From the NCBI GenBank assembly GCA_019638625.1, contig JAHBTK010000006.1, positions 62,001-126,000 of the forward strand: DNA of 64,000 nt. Reading direction: 5' to 3'. Of the stretch, positions 43,682 through 52,779 are shown one piece after another; the stretch's first letter is position 1, and each line of letters begins with the position of its first letter. This stretch comes from Chitinophagaceae bacterium (GTDB lineage: Bacteria; Bacteroidota; Bacteroidia; Chitinophagales; Chitinophagaceae). The notes beneath the pieces are model-generated. The model had not been told where the DNA came from, did no database searches, and worked only from the letters and a program-made list of their open reading frames with translations. Both the position numbers and the translations under genes were made by a program.

Positions 43682-43923
43682 CTTCTTCCCCGCAGCGTCT
43701 CCCCCGTGCAAAGCGTTGTGCCAGGCAGAGGGACACTGCGGTTCACGGCATCATCGCTCCTTTGTCAAAGCTACGTACTGTATCAACATGTAGCTACAAA
43801 CTACGTAAATCCCGATAAGTAAATACTAAAAAACGCAGGCAGATTATGCGGAGACCGAAATTGCCTCCGTAAACGCTTTATTTTTTGGTGTTTTTGGAAA
43901 CCTGATCATCTGATACACTACCC
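43682..43923. repeat. Repeat B between orphan genes
   Basis: About 240 bp filling the gap between the SUKH gene stop and the 179-residue gene start. Its first ~165 bp (CCCCGCAGCGTCTCC ... AATCCCGATAAG) align with the first part of repeat C; its last ~75 bp align with repeats A and C. It holds no gene. Confidence 0.75.
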
Positions 43924-43926
43924 TCC

Positions 43927-44358
43927 TTAAGTTAGGAAGCCTAAATGTACAGTTAAAAAGTCCGTAAACCGTTCTTCTTTCTTCTCAAAGTCGGATAAAT
44001 TCATTCCTTCATGATAATAATAAACCGGGGGATCATCATTATCATAATTACAAAAAAAAGCAAATTGATATCCTTGATGCATAAAAAACACAAAAGCATC
44101 TTCAGGCAAAGATTTGAAATCATTCTCCAATAGTAGTTCAGACGCCCATTCCTTTAAATAGAAAATTTCATTGTAGAATGCTGATGATCCTCGTAAAAAA
44201 TTACCAGCGCCTTTCCCCATTCTTGTAAGAAAATCAATATAGGTTGCAGGAAGATTTGTTTGAAAGAGAGATTCAATTTTTGAAACTTCTTTTAAAGAGC
44301 AGCCCCTCAATTCAAATCCTTTTTCTTCTATTATTTTACATATTTCGTCTACATTCAT
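43927..44358 (-). CDS. SMI1/KNR4 (SUKH) family immunity-like protein
   Basis: A 143-residue SUKH-type protein: FQTNLPATYIDFLTRMGKG near residue 35 is the characteristic LP-xx-Y-xx-FL-xx-NG-like motif, with VFFMHQGYQFAFFCNYDNDDPPVYYYHEG downstream split as FFMHQGYQFAFFC and DDPPVYYYH. SUKH proteins often act as immunity partners of polymorphic toxins; no toxin gene is next to it. AT-rich. It starts at ATG 44358; its stop lies four bases from the end of repeat B. Confidence 0.85.
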   Translation of the reverse strand: MNVDEICKIIEEKGFELRGCSLKEVSKIESLFQTNLPATYIDFLTRMGKGAGNFLRGSSAFYNEIFYLKEWASELLLENDFKSLPEDAFVFFMHQGYQFAFFCNYDNDDPPVYYYHEGMNLSDFEKKEERFTDFLTVHLGFLT

Positions 44359-44386
44359 GCTTTAATATTTTACTTTACCTCGCTTT

Positions 44387-44600
44387 TTCTTCTCCGCAGT
44401 TTCCTCCATGCAAAGCATTGTGCCGGGCAGAGGGCAATGCGGTTCACAGCATCATCGCCCCTTTGTCAAATCTACGTACTGTAACAACATGTAGCAACAA
44501 ACTTCGTAAATCTCAATAAGTAAATATTAAAAAACACAGGCAGGTTATGCGGAGATTGAAATTACCTCTGTAAACGCTTTATTTTTTGCTGATTTTTTGC
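44387..44600. repeat. Repeat C between orphan genes
   Basis: About 214 bp homologous to repeat B (shared CAAAGC-TTGTGCC-GGCAGAGGG and GGTTCAC-GCATCATCGC blocks, CAACATGTAGC, and TCTGTAAACGCTTTATTTT). It lies downstream of the TPR gene and upstream of the SUKH gene, leaving about 90 bp to the TPR stop. Confidence 0.75.
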
Positions 44601-44689
44601 CTATGAACAATAAAAAAATCGCTACGATCTTATAGCGGTTTTTCCAAAATGAATGCATCGCTAACTCTGGAACATTGCCCTACCTAATT

Positions 44690-45145
44690 TTAGTTTTTAA
44701 AAAATGTATTATAAGAATTTTCAATCAGTTTTCTCTCGGAGGTGGAGAAGTCTTTAATATTTTCATACAACTCGGCTAGTGAAGATTTATGCTCTTTTGT
44801 TGCTGAAGAATTATTCAACAAGTATCTTCTTATTTCATTTATGGCTGAATGAATTTTACCTAGCTCGAATAAAGAATGAAAAAAACCCAAAGATGATAAT
44901 TTATGACTAGGATTTAATGAAACAGCTTTGTTAAAACAGTTAGCAGATTCCTCATAATTTTCATCCAAATACGAAACTGTCCCCAATAGAAACCAGAATA
45001 AATAGTAAGCTTGATATTTGTCTCTTACGTTATAAAGAATTTTGAAAGCTTCAATATAGTTGCCTTCATTTTTTAATTTAAAAAATTTATCAAACAACAA
45101 TTTGTCTTCCTTCTTTATGCCTTTAACACCTTTATTCTGCATCAT
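44690..45145 (-). CDS. TPR-repeat orphan protein
   Basis: A 151-residue helical protein with tetratricopeptide-like helices (NYIEAFKILYNVRDKYQAYYLFWFL, split at YLFWFLLGTVSYLDENY; ESANCFNKAVSLNPSHK is a textbook TPR second helix). AT-rich, no signal peptide. Partner unknown; TPR proteins occur among orphan immunity genes. ATG at 45145 is preferred, with a second Met directly after it. Confidence 0.75.
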   Translation of the reverse strand: MMQNKGVKGIKKEDKLLFDKFFKLKNEGNYIEAFKILYNVRDKYQAYYLFWFLLGTVSYLDENYEESANCFNKAVSLNPSHKLSSLGFFHSLFELGKIHSAINEIRRYLLNNSSATKEHKSSLAELYENIKDFSTSERKLIENSYNTFFKN

Positions 45146-45423
45146 CCAACCTTTTAATATTTTTCAAGGTATTCTTGAACCTCTGCTTACTTTTCCTCAC
45201 CACTGGCACAAGTCTCCCGACCTATGTCTGATTATTACTTATCCTAAAAAGCACCAACGACTTCCCTGCTTATTGCAATTTACATTTTAAACAGCTTTTG
45301 GTGCAGACCTGGTAGCACTCAGCCAAAAACTTATATTTTCTATTATTGCCAAATAGGTAATGTCACGGCAGCAGATCAGCCATCACACAACGCCGACGCT
45401 AGCAGACCGGCGCCAGATACGGG

Positions 45424-45445
45424 GATTGAGGTTGTCAACAAATGT
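45424..45445 (+). repeat. Right copy of the 22-bp direct repeat
   Basis: Exact repetition of 42719-42740 about 2.7 kb downstream, in the same orientation, on the other side of the three orphan genes. Confidence 0.75.
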
Positions 45446-45609
45446 ACCAATACGTATTGTCTAAATAGTTAATTATCAATTCTATCAAGAGACTGCTTCT
45501 CCGCCTGCGGCGGATCGCAGTGACGGCAAAAGTGTTCTTTTTTTTAAAACCAGCATCAAAGCAAAGTATACACTAACTCAACCATTCGCCGTCTTTGCGA
45601 GCCCGACCG

Positions 45610-45625
45610 CCCCGAACGTTCGGGG
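45610..45625. repeat. 16-bp perfect palindrome of a dispersed repeat
   Basis: CCCCGAACGTTCGGGG is self-complementary and is set in TTTGCGAGCCCGACCG ... GAGAAGCAATCTC, a text typical of intergenic palindromes dispersed in Bacteroidota genomes. Confidence 0.6.
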
Positions 45626-45831
45626 GGAGAAGCAATCTCTACATTTGCGGATGCTGTTAACTCAATGTCATTCTCTTATGATTGAGGGCACTAATGGGGT
45701 ACTCAAGATGACGTCAAACGTTTATGTCATCTCCGCATTGATTTGGAACACTCATGATTAGTCGGAGTAACAGACTGTTGTATCGAGCGTTCGGAACTCC
45801 CAAAAGCGTGATCAACGTCGTAGATATACCA

Positions 45832-48800
45832 TCAGCTTCTTTCCGCAATGGCCTGGTCTATAGCCGATTCCATCGCCTGCTCTTCCTGAAGTTTCCTAAG
45901 CTTTCTTCCATAGGCTATCTTTGTGATCAGCACAAACAACACCGGCACCACGAATATCGCCAGGGTAGTGGCGGCCATCATCCCCCCGAACACTGTCCAG
46001 CCGATTGTTTTACGGCTCTCCGCTGCGGCTCCGGAAGCAAAAGCCAATGGCAGCACTCCCAGTATAAATGCCAGCGAGGTCATAACAATGGGGCGTAAAC
46101 GAAGATTTACCGCCTGCAAAGTGGCATGTGTGATATCAATTCCGAGATCAACCCGCTCCTTTGCAAATTCCACGATCAGTATGGCGTTCTTCGCGGCCAG
46201 CCCGATCAGCGTGATCAACCCGATTTGCGCATATATATTATTGGACAAAGACGGGATGAATGTCAGTGTAAGAATGGAACCAAATGCGCCTATAGGTACC
46301 GCGAACAATACTGAAAAAGGTATGGACCAGCTTTCGTATAACGCAGCAAGGAACAGGAAAACAAATATGATGGAAATGGCAAAAATAATATTCTGCTGGT
46401 CGCCCGCGGCTATTTCCTCACGGCTCATCCCCGAAAACTCGTAACTATACCCGGCAGGTAATGTCTCCGCTGTTTCCCGTAAAGCCTGGATAGCCTCCCC
46501 GCTGCTATAACCCGGGGCGGGAGAACCATTGATCTCGATTGAACGGTATATATTAAAGTGAGATATCACCGAAGGGGTTTCAATTACGTTTGTGGTAATT
46601 AAAGAACCTAATGGTACCATATTGCCTTCCCGGTTCTTCACATAAAACTTCTCCACTCCTTCCATCGAACTTCTGTAGGTGCTGTCTGCCTGCATCATCA
46701 CGCGAAAGTTCCTGCCATAGAGGCTGAAATCATTTACATAACTGCTGCCCAAGAAATTGGACATCGTGGTGTACACATCCGATACGGACACACCCAGCTT
46801 TTTAGCCTGCCCTCTGTCTACCTCTACCCTGTAGCCGGGTGTTCTGGAACTAAAGTAAGTGAGCGCCATTCCTATTTCCTGCCGCTGGTTCAGTTTTGTG
46901 ATAAAGTCCTGCGCCACCCGTTCAAATTGTTTTATATCATCGGTACTACCGGTTTGCTGCAACTGGAAAGTAAACCCGGAAGAAGCGCCCAAACCCGGTA
47001 TAGGCGGGGGGGTAATCACTATAATCCGGGCCTCTTTTATATCCGCGGTTGCTGCCCGTATTTTATTGGCAACGTCCTGCGCATGGTGCCCTTCACCTTT
47101 ACGTTTATCCCAGGGCTGCAGATTAACAAATACCGTACCCGCATTGGATTTCATGGAGCCGCTCACAATATTGAAGCCGCCTAATCCGCCTGCCACTCTC
47201 ACTTCGGGCAGCACCTCAATTTTCCCGATCAGCGTTTTTAACAACGCCGTATTTCTTGTAGTAGAAGCGGCCTCGGGCAGTTCATAGGTCACCATGAGCC
47301 GTCCTTCATCCTCTACAGGTATAAATCCCGAAGGTTTGTTTTTAAAAAGAAAAAATAGTCCAACAAATAATACCACCATCATCACCAGAACATACGGGGT
47401 AGCTTTTATCCATTTGGCCACGCCCCCGGTATATCTTTCGGTAACACCTCCGAACCATTTGTTGAACCCGGCGAAAAATTTCTCCAGCCAGTTCTTTTTC
47501 GCGTTCTCCTCTTTTGAAGGTTTCAGCATTACGATGCAAAGCGCCGGCGTAAGCGACAGGGCCACAAAAGCGGAGATCAATACCGATACGGCAATGGTGA
47601 TCGCGAACTGCTGATACAATCGCCCGACGATACCGGGGATAAAGCCTACCGGAACGAATACTGCCGCCAGGATCAACGCGATTGCGATCACCGGGCCGGA
47701 AATATCTTTCATAGCCTTGCGGGTGGCTTCCCTGGGCGACATCTTCTCATGGTCAATATTGTGCTGTACCGCCTCCACTACCACAATCGCATCGTCCACC
47801 ACTATCCCGATAGCCAGTACAAAAGCAAAAAGCGTAAGCGTATTGATGGTAAAACCCAGGGGACCAAAAAGAACAAATGTACCTATGAGAGAAACCGGAA
47901 TAGCCAACAGGGGTATCAATGTGGCCCGCCAGTTCTGCAAAAAAAGAAATACAACCAGGGTTACCAGGATAAGGGCTTCCACCAGGGTGTGTGTTACTTC
48001 ACTGATAGATGCTTTTACCACCGATACCGTTTCATTGGGAATAAGAAAATCAATATCCTTTGGAAAAACCGGACGAAGTTCCTCCAGCCGCTTCATAACG
48101 CCGTCATAGGTTTCCATAGCATTGGCGCCGGGCGCCTGGTATATCAGCAAAAAGGAAGCGGGCCTCCCACCGTTTACAAAGGCATTGATACCGTAGTCAA
48201 ACCTGCCCAGCTCTATACGGGCCACATCTTTCAGATAAACAATATTTCCCTGGACAGGATTGGTGCGTACGATGATATTTTCAAAATCCTCCTGTGTGTT
48301 AATACGGCTGTTGGTGAGGATGCTGTATTCAAATGTTTGTTGATCGGGTTGAGGATTACCTCCTACCGTGCCCGCCGCTATCTGCAGGTTCTGCTCCTGG
48401 AGCGCGGCATATACTTCGGCCGGGGTCATTCCCAGGGAAGCCAGCTTACCGGGGTTCAACCATACCCGCATACTGAAGTCATCCGAACGGGCAAACACGT
48501 CGCCCACTCCTTTCACCCGCAGCAGGGCATCTTTGATATACATGTTCACATAGTTGCCGATAAAAAGGGCATCATGTGTCTGGTTGGGTGAGTAGAAGCC
48601 CAAAACAGCCATTACGCTCGGGTTCCTTTTTCTTACTGTCAGTCCGAGCCTTTTTACAATATCCGGCAGGGTCGGCTCTGCCACACTCACCCTGTTTTGC
48701 ACATCCAGTGTAGCAATATTGATATCAGTGCCCACTTCAAAATTGACGGTGATAGCACTTTGCCCGCTTCCGGAACTGTTGCTGGTCATATAGGTCATTC

Positions 48801-49023
48801 CCGGCGTACCATTTACCTGCGTTTCAATGGCGGTAGTTGTCGTCTGTTCCACCGTTTCAGCGTCTGCGCCGGTAAAGCTGCCTGAGATATTTACCGTAGG
48901 CGGCGTTATTTCGGGGTACTGCGCCACCGGCAGGTTGATCATGGAAATCAATCCGACAAGTACCAGTACGATTGATATTACAATTGCCGTTACCGGCCGC
49001 TTAATAAAAGTTTCTGCTATCAT
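45832..49023 (-). CDS. RND efflux pump, HAE1 (AcrB-like) inner-membrane subunit
   Basis: A 1063-residue resistance-nodulation-division transporter. It begins MIAETFIKRPVTAIVIS and has PVAQYPEITPPTVNISG and twelve membrane segments. The proton-relay acidic pair is in GIVVDDAIVVVEAV and the relay Lys in LIGLAAKNAILIVEFAKE. It is the last gene of the TolC-adaptor-pump operon, 66 bp after the adaptor. Substrates are probably amphiphilic drugs or detergents (family inference). Confidence 0.95.
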   Translation of the reverse strand: MIAETFIKRPVTAIVISIVLVLVGLISMINLPVAQYPEITPPTVNISGSFTGADAETVEQTTTTAIETQVNGTPGMTYMTSNSSGSGQSAITVNFEVGTDINIATLDVQNRVSVAEPTLPDIVKRLGLTVRKRNPSVMAVLGFYSPNQTHDALFIGNYVNMYIKDALLRVKGVGDVFARSDDFSMRVWLNPGKLASLGMTPAEVYAALQEQNLQIAAGTVGGNPQPDQQTFEYSILTNSRINTQEDFENIIVRTNPVQGNIVYLKDVARIELGRFDYGINAFVNGGRPASFLLIYQAPGANAMETYDGVMKRLEELRPVFPKDIDFLIPNETVSVVKASISEVTHTLVEALILVTLVVFLFLQNWRATLIPLLAIPVSLIGTFVLFGPLGFTINTLTLFAFVLAIGIVVDDAIVVVEAVQHNIDHEKMSPREATRKAMKDISGPVIAIALILAAVFVPVGFIPGIVGRLYQQFAITIAVSVLISAFVALSLTPALCIVMLKPSKEENAKKNWLEKFFAGFNKWFGGVTERYTGGVAKWIKATPYVLVMMVVLFVGLFFLFKNKPSGFIPVEDEGRLMVTYELPEAASTTRNTALLKTLIGKIEVLPEVRVAGGLGGFNIVSGSMKSNAGTVFVNLQPWDKRKGEGHHAQDVANKIRAATADIKEARIIVITPPPIPGLGASSGFTFQLQQTGSTDDIKQFERVAQDFITKLNQRQEIGMALTYFSSRTPGYRVEVDRGQAKKLGVSVSDVYTTMSNFLGSSYVNDFSLYGRNFRVMMQADSTYRSSMEGVEKFYVKNREGNMVPLGSLITTNVIETPSVISHFNIYRSIEINGSPAPGYSSGEAIQALRETAETLPAGYSYEFSGMSREEIAAGDQQNIIFAISIIFVFLFLAALYESWSIPFSVLFAVPIGAFGSILTLTFIPSLSNNIYAQIGLITLIGLAAKNAILIVEFAKERVDLGIDITHATLQAVNLRLRPIVMTSLAFILGVLPLAFASGAAAESRKTIGWTVFGGMMAATTLAIFVVPVLFVLITKIAYGRKLRKLQEEQAMESAIDQAIAERS

Positions 49024-49089
49024 ATAGCTTTCTTCCGGTGGTAAAATATTTTACCGATTATTAAAAGTTTTTATCTGCAGTCGTCCTGA

Positions 49090-50226
49090 TCAATTCGCCT
49101 GTTGCGTTGAATCGCCAGAAGCTGCAATGGAGACAACAGTTCCTTCCCTCAGGTTTTGCACCCCTTCTACCACAATCCTTTCGTCAACCGTCAATCCATC
49201 CTTCACTACAGCCCGGTTGCCCAACTGCCTTTCAATGGTTATTTTCTTCTGTGTTACCTTGTTGCTGTCGCCTACTGTGTACACAAAAAAGCTGCCCAGT
49301 TGCTCCGTAACGGCTTTGAGCGGAACAATCATAGCATTACCGGTGTTGCGGTTCAACACCCTTACAGTGCCGCTCATTCCCGGTTTAAGAAAATTTTTAT
49401 CGTTTGGAAAAACCAGCCTCGTTTTAATCGTCCCTGTTTGCACATCAACCGCCCGGTCAATAAAATTGATTGTTCCATGGGATGGATATACTTCCCGGCC
49501 AAATGCAATACTGAAAGTGGAATCTTTACCGGACTGCGCCAACTGCTGCAGCTGAACAAAACGGTATATCTCATTTTGGTCAACCACAAAATCCACTCCT
49601 ATAGGGTTGTCCGTGGAAACAGTGTTCAATATGGTTTGCCCTGCCACTACAGAAGCTCCCACACGCACCTGCGAAATCCCGATGGTTCCGTCAAAAGGAG
49701 CGGTAATTGTGGCAAACCCGACATTTGAGCGAACGGCATTCAGCGCGGCCTTTGCTGCCTCCACCTGTTTTTTTGCGGCTTCCAGCGCCGCATCGGCGTA
49801 GTCTACCTGCTGTTTGGCAATAGCGTCCTGTTTGTCCAGTTCGTGGTAACGGTCTGCATCACGCTGCGCTTTCACCAGGTTGGTTTCCTGCACCTGCAGG
49901 TTGGCTATCGCCTGTTGTTCATTGGCGGTGTACACCTGCTGATCAATAGTATACAGCCGCTGCCCCTTGCGTACCCTGTCGCCATCTTTAAAATAGATGC
50001 CGGTAATATAACCGGTGACCTGCGGTCTCAGTTCCACCTGGTTCAATGCTACCACCGTTGCGGGATATTCATCATGATACACCGCATCCGAAAGAGATAC
50101 CGTGGTTACCGTTACCGGCACCGCCCGGGGAGCATTGCTTCTCTGATCCTGCTGTTTGGCTCCACAGGCTGCCAGTGTGATCCATATTCCCAAAACCGTA
50201 GTTGCTTTGATCGTTTTATATAACAT
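49090..50226 (-). CDS. RND efflux periplasmic adaptor (membrane fusion protein)
   Basis: A 378-residue adaptor linking pump and outer-membrane channel. It has a lipoprotein signal (lipobox LAACG), a barrel-sandwich motif split around a helical hairpin (VELRPQVTGYITGIYFKDGD ... VGFATITAPFDGTIGISQVR), a coiled-coil hairpin rich in Ala, Gln and Lys (NEQQAIANLQVQETNLVKAQ), and a C-terminal beta-barrel (FLKPGMSGTVRV). It lies 34 bp after the TolC-like gene. Confidence 0.94.
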   Translation of the reverse strand: MLYKTIKATTVLGIWITLAACGAKQQDQRSNAPRAVPVTVTTVSLSDAVYHDEYPATVVALNQVELRPQVTGYITGIYFKDGDRVRKGQRLYTIDQQVYTANEQQAIANLQVQETNLVKAQRDADRYHELDKQDAIAKQQVDYADAALEAAKKQVEAAKAALNAVRSNVGFATITAPFDGTIGISQVRVGASVVAGQTILNTVSTDNPIGVDFVVDQNEIYRFVQLQQLAQSGKDSTFSIAFGREVYPSHGTINFIDRAVDVQTGTIKTRLVFPNDKNFLKPGMSGTVRVLNRNTGNAMIVPLKAVTEQLGSFFVYTVGDSNKVTQKKITIERQLGNRAVVKDGLTVDERIVVEGVQNLREGTVVSIAASGDSTQQAN

Positions 50227-50260
50227 ATATCCGTTTATTAAACCAAATTAGTTTTAATCC

Positions 50261-51586
50261 CTACCATTTTATTTCGCCAAGAGACCGCTGCACATCTATC
50301 TTACTGGAGAGCAGGGCATACAAAGCGTCGTAGTAATTGATCTGGGCGGTACGCAGATCCGTTTCCGAAATAATAACCTCCAGGTAAGTTTTGATACCTG
50401 ATTTATACTGCAACTGTGTAATATCGTATACCTCCCTTGCCAGTTCCAAATTGGCCTTTAGCGCTTCATAGCTGGCAAGATTGCTCTTATAATTCGCCAT
50501 AGCCATATTGTATTCCCGGTTGACACCGTTTTTAAGACTGACGATATCCTGTTCTGTTCTCCGCAACTGCCATTTGGCTGCAGAAATATCATATTTTCTT
50601 TTCCCTCCCTGGAAGATGGGGAACGACAAGGTAAGTCCGGCATAGGAAGCCGGGAAAGTCCGGGCATATAATTTTGTAAACTCGTTGTTCAGATAGTTCA
50701 TGTTGTAGGCGCCGTTGGCAGATACGGTTGGCAGGTATGCCCAACGGTTATAGTCCACATTAGCCTGCTGCAGGCTCATTTGGGTTTCCAAGAGCCTGAA
50801 TTCGATCCTGTTCCTGTAATCCGGTCCCCGGAGCGTGTCCAATACGATCTCCTGCTCCATCTGCAGACTGTCATACACGATATTCAACGGCTCACCTGCG
50901 GGGTAGTTCATAGCCGATTTCAGCGCTACCAACCGTGCCGCCGCAAGCGCTTCAAAACTTTTTTTAGATGCAAGAACATTATTCAACGCAATAGAAGCCC
51001 GTTTATAATCCGTTTTATCGGTTATGCCTGCCTGGTATTGACTATACGCGTCTTTATAACTTTTTTCCAGGCGGGCTATATTTTCTGTCATCACCCTGAT
51101 CTGTTGTTCCGTAGCCAGCAGATCATAAAAAGCCCTGGATACATTCACCGCTACGTCAATCTTACTGCTCTCCGTGTTTTGCTTCGCCTGGGTCCTGACA
51201 TCCGCACGACTGCGGCTGGCCAATAATACATCCCGGTTGAAAATCGTCTGGTTGGCAAGGAATGATAGCCCGGATGTGTTCTCCACACCCAGTCTTACGG
51301 GGTTACCGCCGATCATGGCCACCGGTACCTGGAAGTTGTGCTGAAAAGTATAGTTAAAATTTACCTGTGGAAACCAGTCTGCCAGGCGGCTTTTGATATT
51401 GTTTTCCGTGATTTCTTCATCTATCCTGGCCTGCCGCACCACGGGTTGTCTTTCTATAGCATATTGTACGCACTGCTGCAGGGTAGCTGTCGACAGAATG
51501 GAATCATTGGATACCTGCGCCGCTGCTACCTGCGTTGTAAAATAACAAATGAAAATAAAAGAAGAAATAATATTTCCCGGCTTCAT
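50261..51586 (-). CDS. TolC family outer-membrane efflux protein
   Basis: A 441-residue outer-membrane factor with a signal peptide (IISSFIFICYFTTQVAAAQ). Two repeats of long helices carry the OEP pattern (TLQQCVQYAIERQPVVRQAR and later YKSNLASYEALKANLELARE followed by YKSGIKTYLEVI). It is the first gene of the operon. A palindromic operator-like site lies about 145 bp upstream; no TetR or MarR gene is adjacent. Confidence 0.93.
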   Translation of the reverse strand: MKPGNIISSFIFICYFTTQVAAAQVSNDSILSTATLQQCVQYAIERQPVVRQARIDEEITENNIKSRLADWFPQVNFNYTFQHNFQVPVAMIGGNPVRLGVENTSGLSFLANQTIFNRDVLLASRSRADVRTQAKQNTESSKIDVAVNVSRAFYDLLATEQQIRVMTENIARLEKSYKDAYSQYQAGITDKTDYKRASIALNNVLASKKSFEALAAARLVALKSAMNYPAGEPLNIVYDSLQMEQEIVLDTLRGPDYRNRIEFRLLETQMSLQQANVDYNRWAYLPTVSANGAYNMNYLNNEFTKLYARTFPASYAGLTLSFPIFQGGKRKYDISAAKWQLRRTEQDIVSLKNGVNREYNMAMANYKSNLASYEALKANLELAREVYDITQLQYKSGIKTYLEVIISETDLRTAQINYYDALYALLSSKIDVQRSLGEIKW

Positions 51587-51929
51587 ACCACTTTATTAAT
51601 AGTAAAACTGCTCCGGCTGCACCCAGTAAAACCGAATACAATACCCTTTTCCAGCAGCAACCTTAATTCAGAAAACGCCTTTGAAAGTAAAAGCGTTGGC
51701 GAAGGTATAAATAATAGCTATACTAAATCAAACGTTTGTTTAATTTATTTGTTAAAGAAATACAAAACGAGGTGTTCTGCGGTTATATACCAGCACTTTA
51801 TAAACTATTAATTTTCCAACTCTTCCACAATGAATGACGGTTGTGTGACGTTTATATGCAGTTTTACTAAAGTAATTTTACCAGTTTGGTGTAATTTTTG
51901 CTATATTTCGACTTCCAAAAATATCGGGT
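51587..51929. other. Divergent spacer between efflux operon and NlpC/P60 gene (343 bp)
   Basis: Contains the CAAACGTTTG palindrome (51729-51738) and a TATATTTC -7-like element (51902-51909) before the NlpC/P60 gene. No gene. Confidence 0.4.
51729..51738. promoter_or_regulatory. Candidate operator palindrome for the efflux operon
   Basis: CAAACGTTTG is a perfect 10-bp palindrome in an A/T-rich setting (AAAT before, TTTAA after) in the divergent spacer between the efflux operon and the NlpC/P60 gene. Such sites are bound by TetR-type repressors of efflux genes (inference). Confidence 0.4.
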
Positions 51930-52631
51930 TTGCGTTTTTACATTTTTTTATTGATAACAATTATAGCCGGAACCAGTTGCAGCAGCATGAGGTCCGCTTC
52001 CCTTTCTACTCCTAAAGCGCAGAAGGAAGAGCCAGCCCGGTTTCTTGAAAATATTGCTATAACACCCGGTAATACGGGTAATACAAAGGAGAAATTACCG
52101 GCTGCCCCGGTGGGCAAAACGCCGGATATCACTTTTCACCAGGCTTTTAACATTGAGTCCGGAGAAGGCATACAATTCAAGTACGCCATCCGAATGGGGA
52201 TAGAAGTGGAAAAACTGCTGAACGCCTCCCTGTATAACTTTATTGATACCTGGTGGGGAACTCCTTATAAATTGGGAGGGGCAACCAAAAAAGGGATCGA
52301 CTGTTCAGCATTTACCCAGTTGCTGCTCTCTTCTATTTACGGTATAAAAATCCCCAGGACAGCCTATGCCCAAAAAACCATTGTAGTGCCGGTTGAACCG
52401 GAGGAACTGAAGGAAGGCGACCTGATCTTCTTTAATACCCGTGGACGTGGTATTTCTCACGTTGGCATTTACCTGCAGAATAACAAATTTGTTCATGCAG
52501 CCAGTTCGAGCGGTGTAATGATCAGCAGTCTGACAGAAAACTACTGGAGCAAAAAATACGCCGGCGCCGGAAGGGCGGTTGAAGAAGAAATTGCCGGAAC
52601 CATTGACAGAAAAGAAAATACAGGTTTTTAA
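51930..52631 (+). CDS. NlpC/P60 family lipoprotein (peptidoglycan hydrolase)
   Basis: A 233-residue putative cell-wall endopeptidase, probably cutting gamma-D-Glu-meso-DAP bonds. Lipobox AGTSC (Cys17) anchors it. The catalytic Cys125 is in GIDCSAFTQLL, His177 in ISHVGIYL, and His189 in FVHAASSSG. No ATG or GTG lies between the upstream stop (51873) and the signal peptide, so TTG at 51930 is the start, giving MRFYIFLLITIIAG. A TATATTTC -7-like element at 51902-51909 lies just upstream. Confidence 0.87.
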   Translation: MRFYIFLLITIIAGTSCSSMRSASLSTPKAQKEEPARFLENIAITPGNTGNTKEKLPAAPVGKTPDITFHQAFNIESGEGIQFKYAIRMGIEVEKLLNASLYNFIDTWWGTPYKLGGATKKGIDCSAFTQLLLSSIYGIKIPRTAYAQKTIVVPVEPEELKEGDLIFFNTRGRGISHVGIYLQNNKFVHAASSSGVMISSLTENYWSKKYAGAGRAVEEEIAGTIDRKENTGF

Positions 52632-52686
52632 CCTCTTGCGCTGAATTTATCCTTTTATCATTCTTATTCCCGTTTTCGGCTGTTTA

Positions 52687-52694
52687 TACATTTG
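52687..52694 (+). promoter_or_regulatory. Candidate -7 element of the PLP decarboxylase gene
   Basis: TACATTTG fits TAnnTTTG exactly, 86 bases before the start codon. A clear TTG is not found 17-23 bases upstream, so confidence is moderate to low. Confidence 0.35.
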
Positions 52695-52779
52695 TCTTTA
52701 CTTTCGTCTTCTGATGCTGTTTGACCCGTTATAATTCAAGGGAATTTCCCGATGAATGAAGAATACTTAATCAACCGCT

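Larger units (their letters stand above)
45146..45831. other. Repeat-rich intergenic region (686 bp)
   Basis: No gene. Contains the right copy of the 22-bp direct repeat (45424-45445), CTGCTTCTCCGCCTGCGG (45493-45510), a C-rich palindrome (45610-45625), and GGAGTAACAGACTGTTGTA (45764-45782), all members of the repeat family seen at 42719-42906. Confidence 0.65.

Noticed and set aside
43682..44600. Repeats B and C as integron attC sites
   Set aside because: Searched for RYYYAAC/GTTRRRY core pairs and a typical attC hairpin; not found, and no integrase gene is present.
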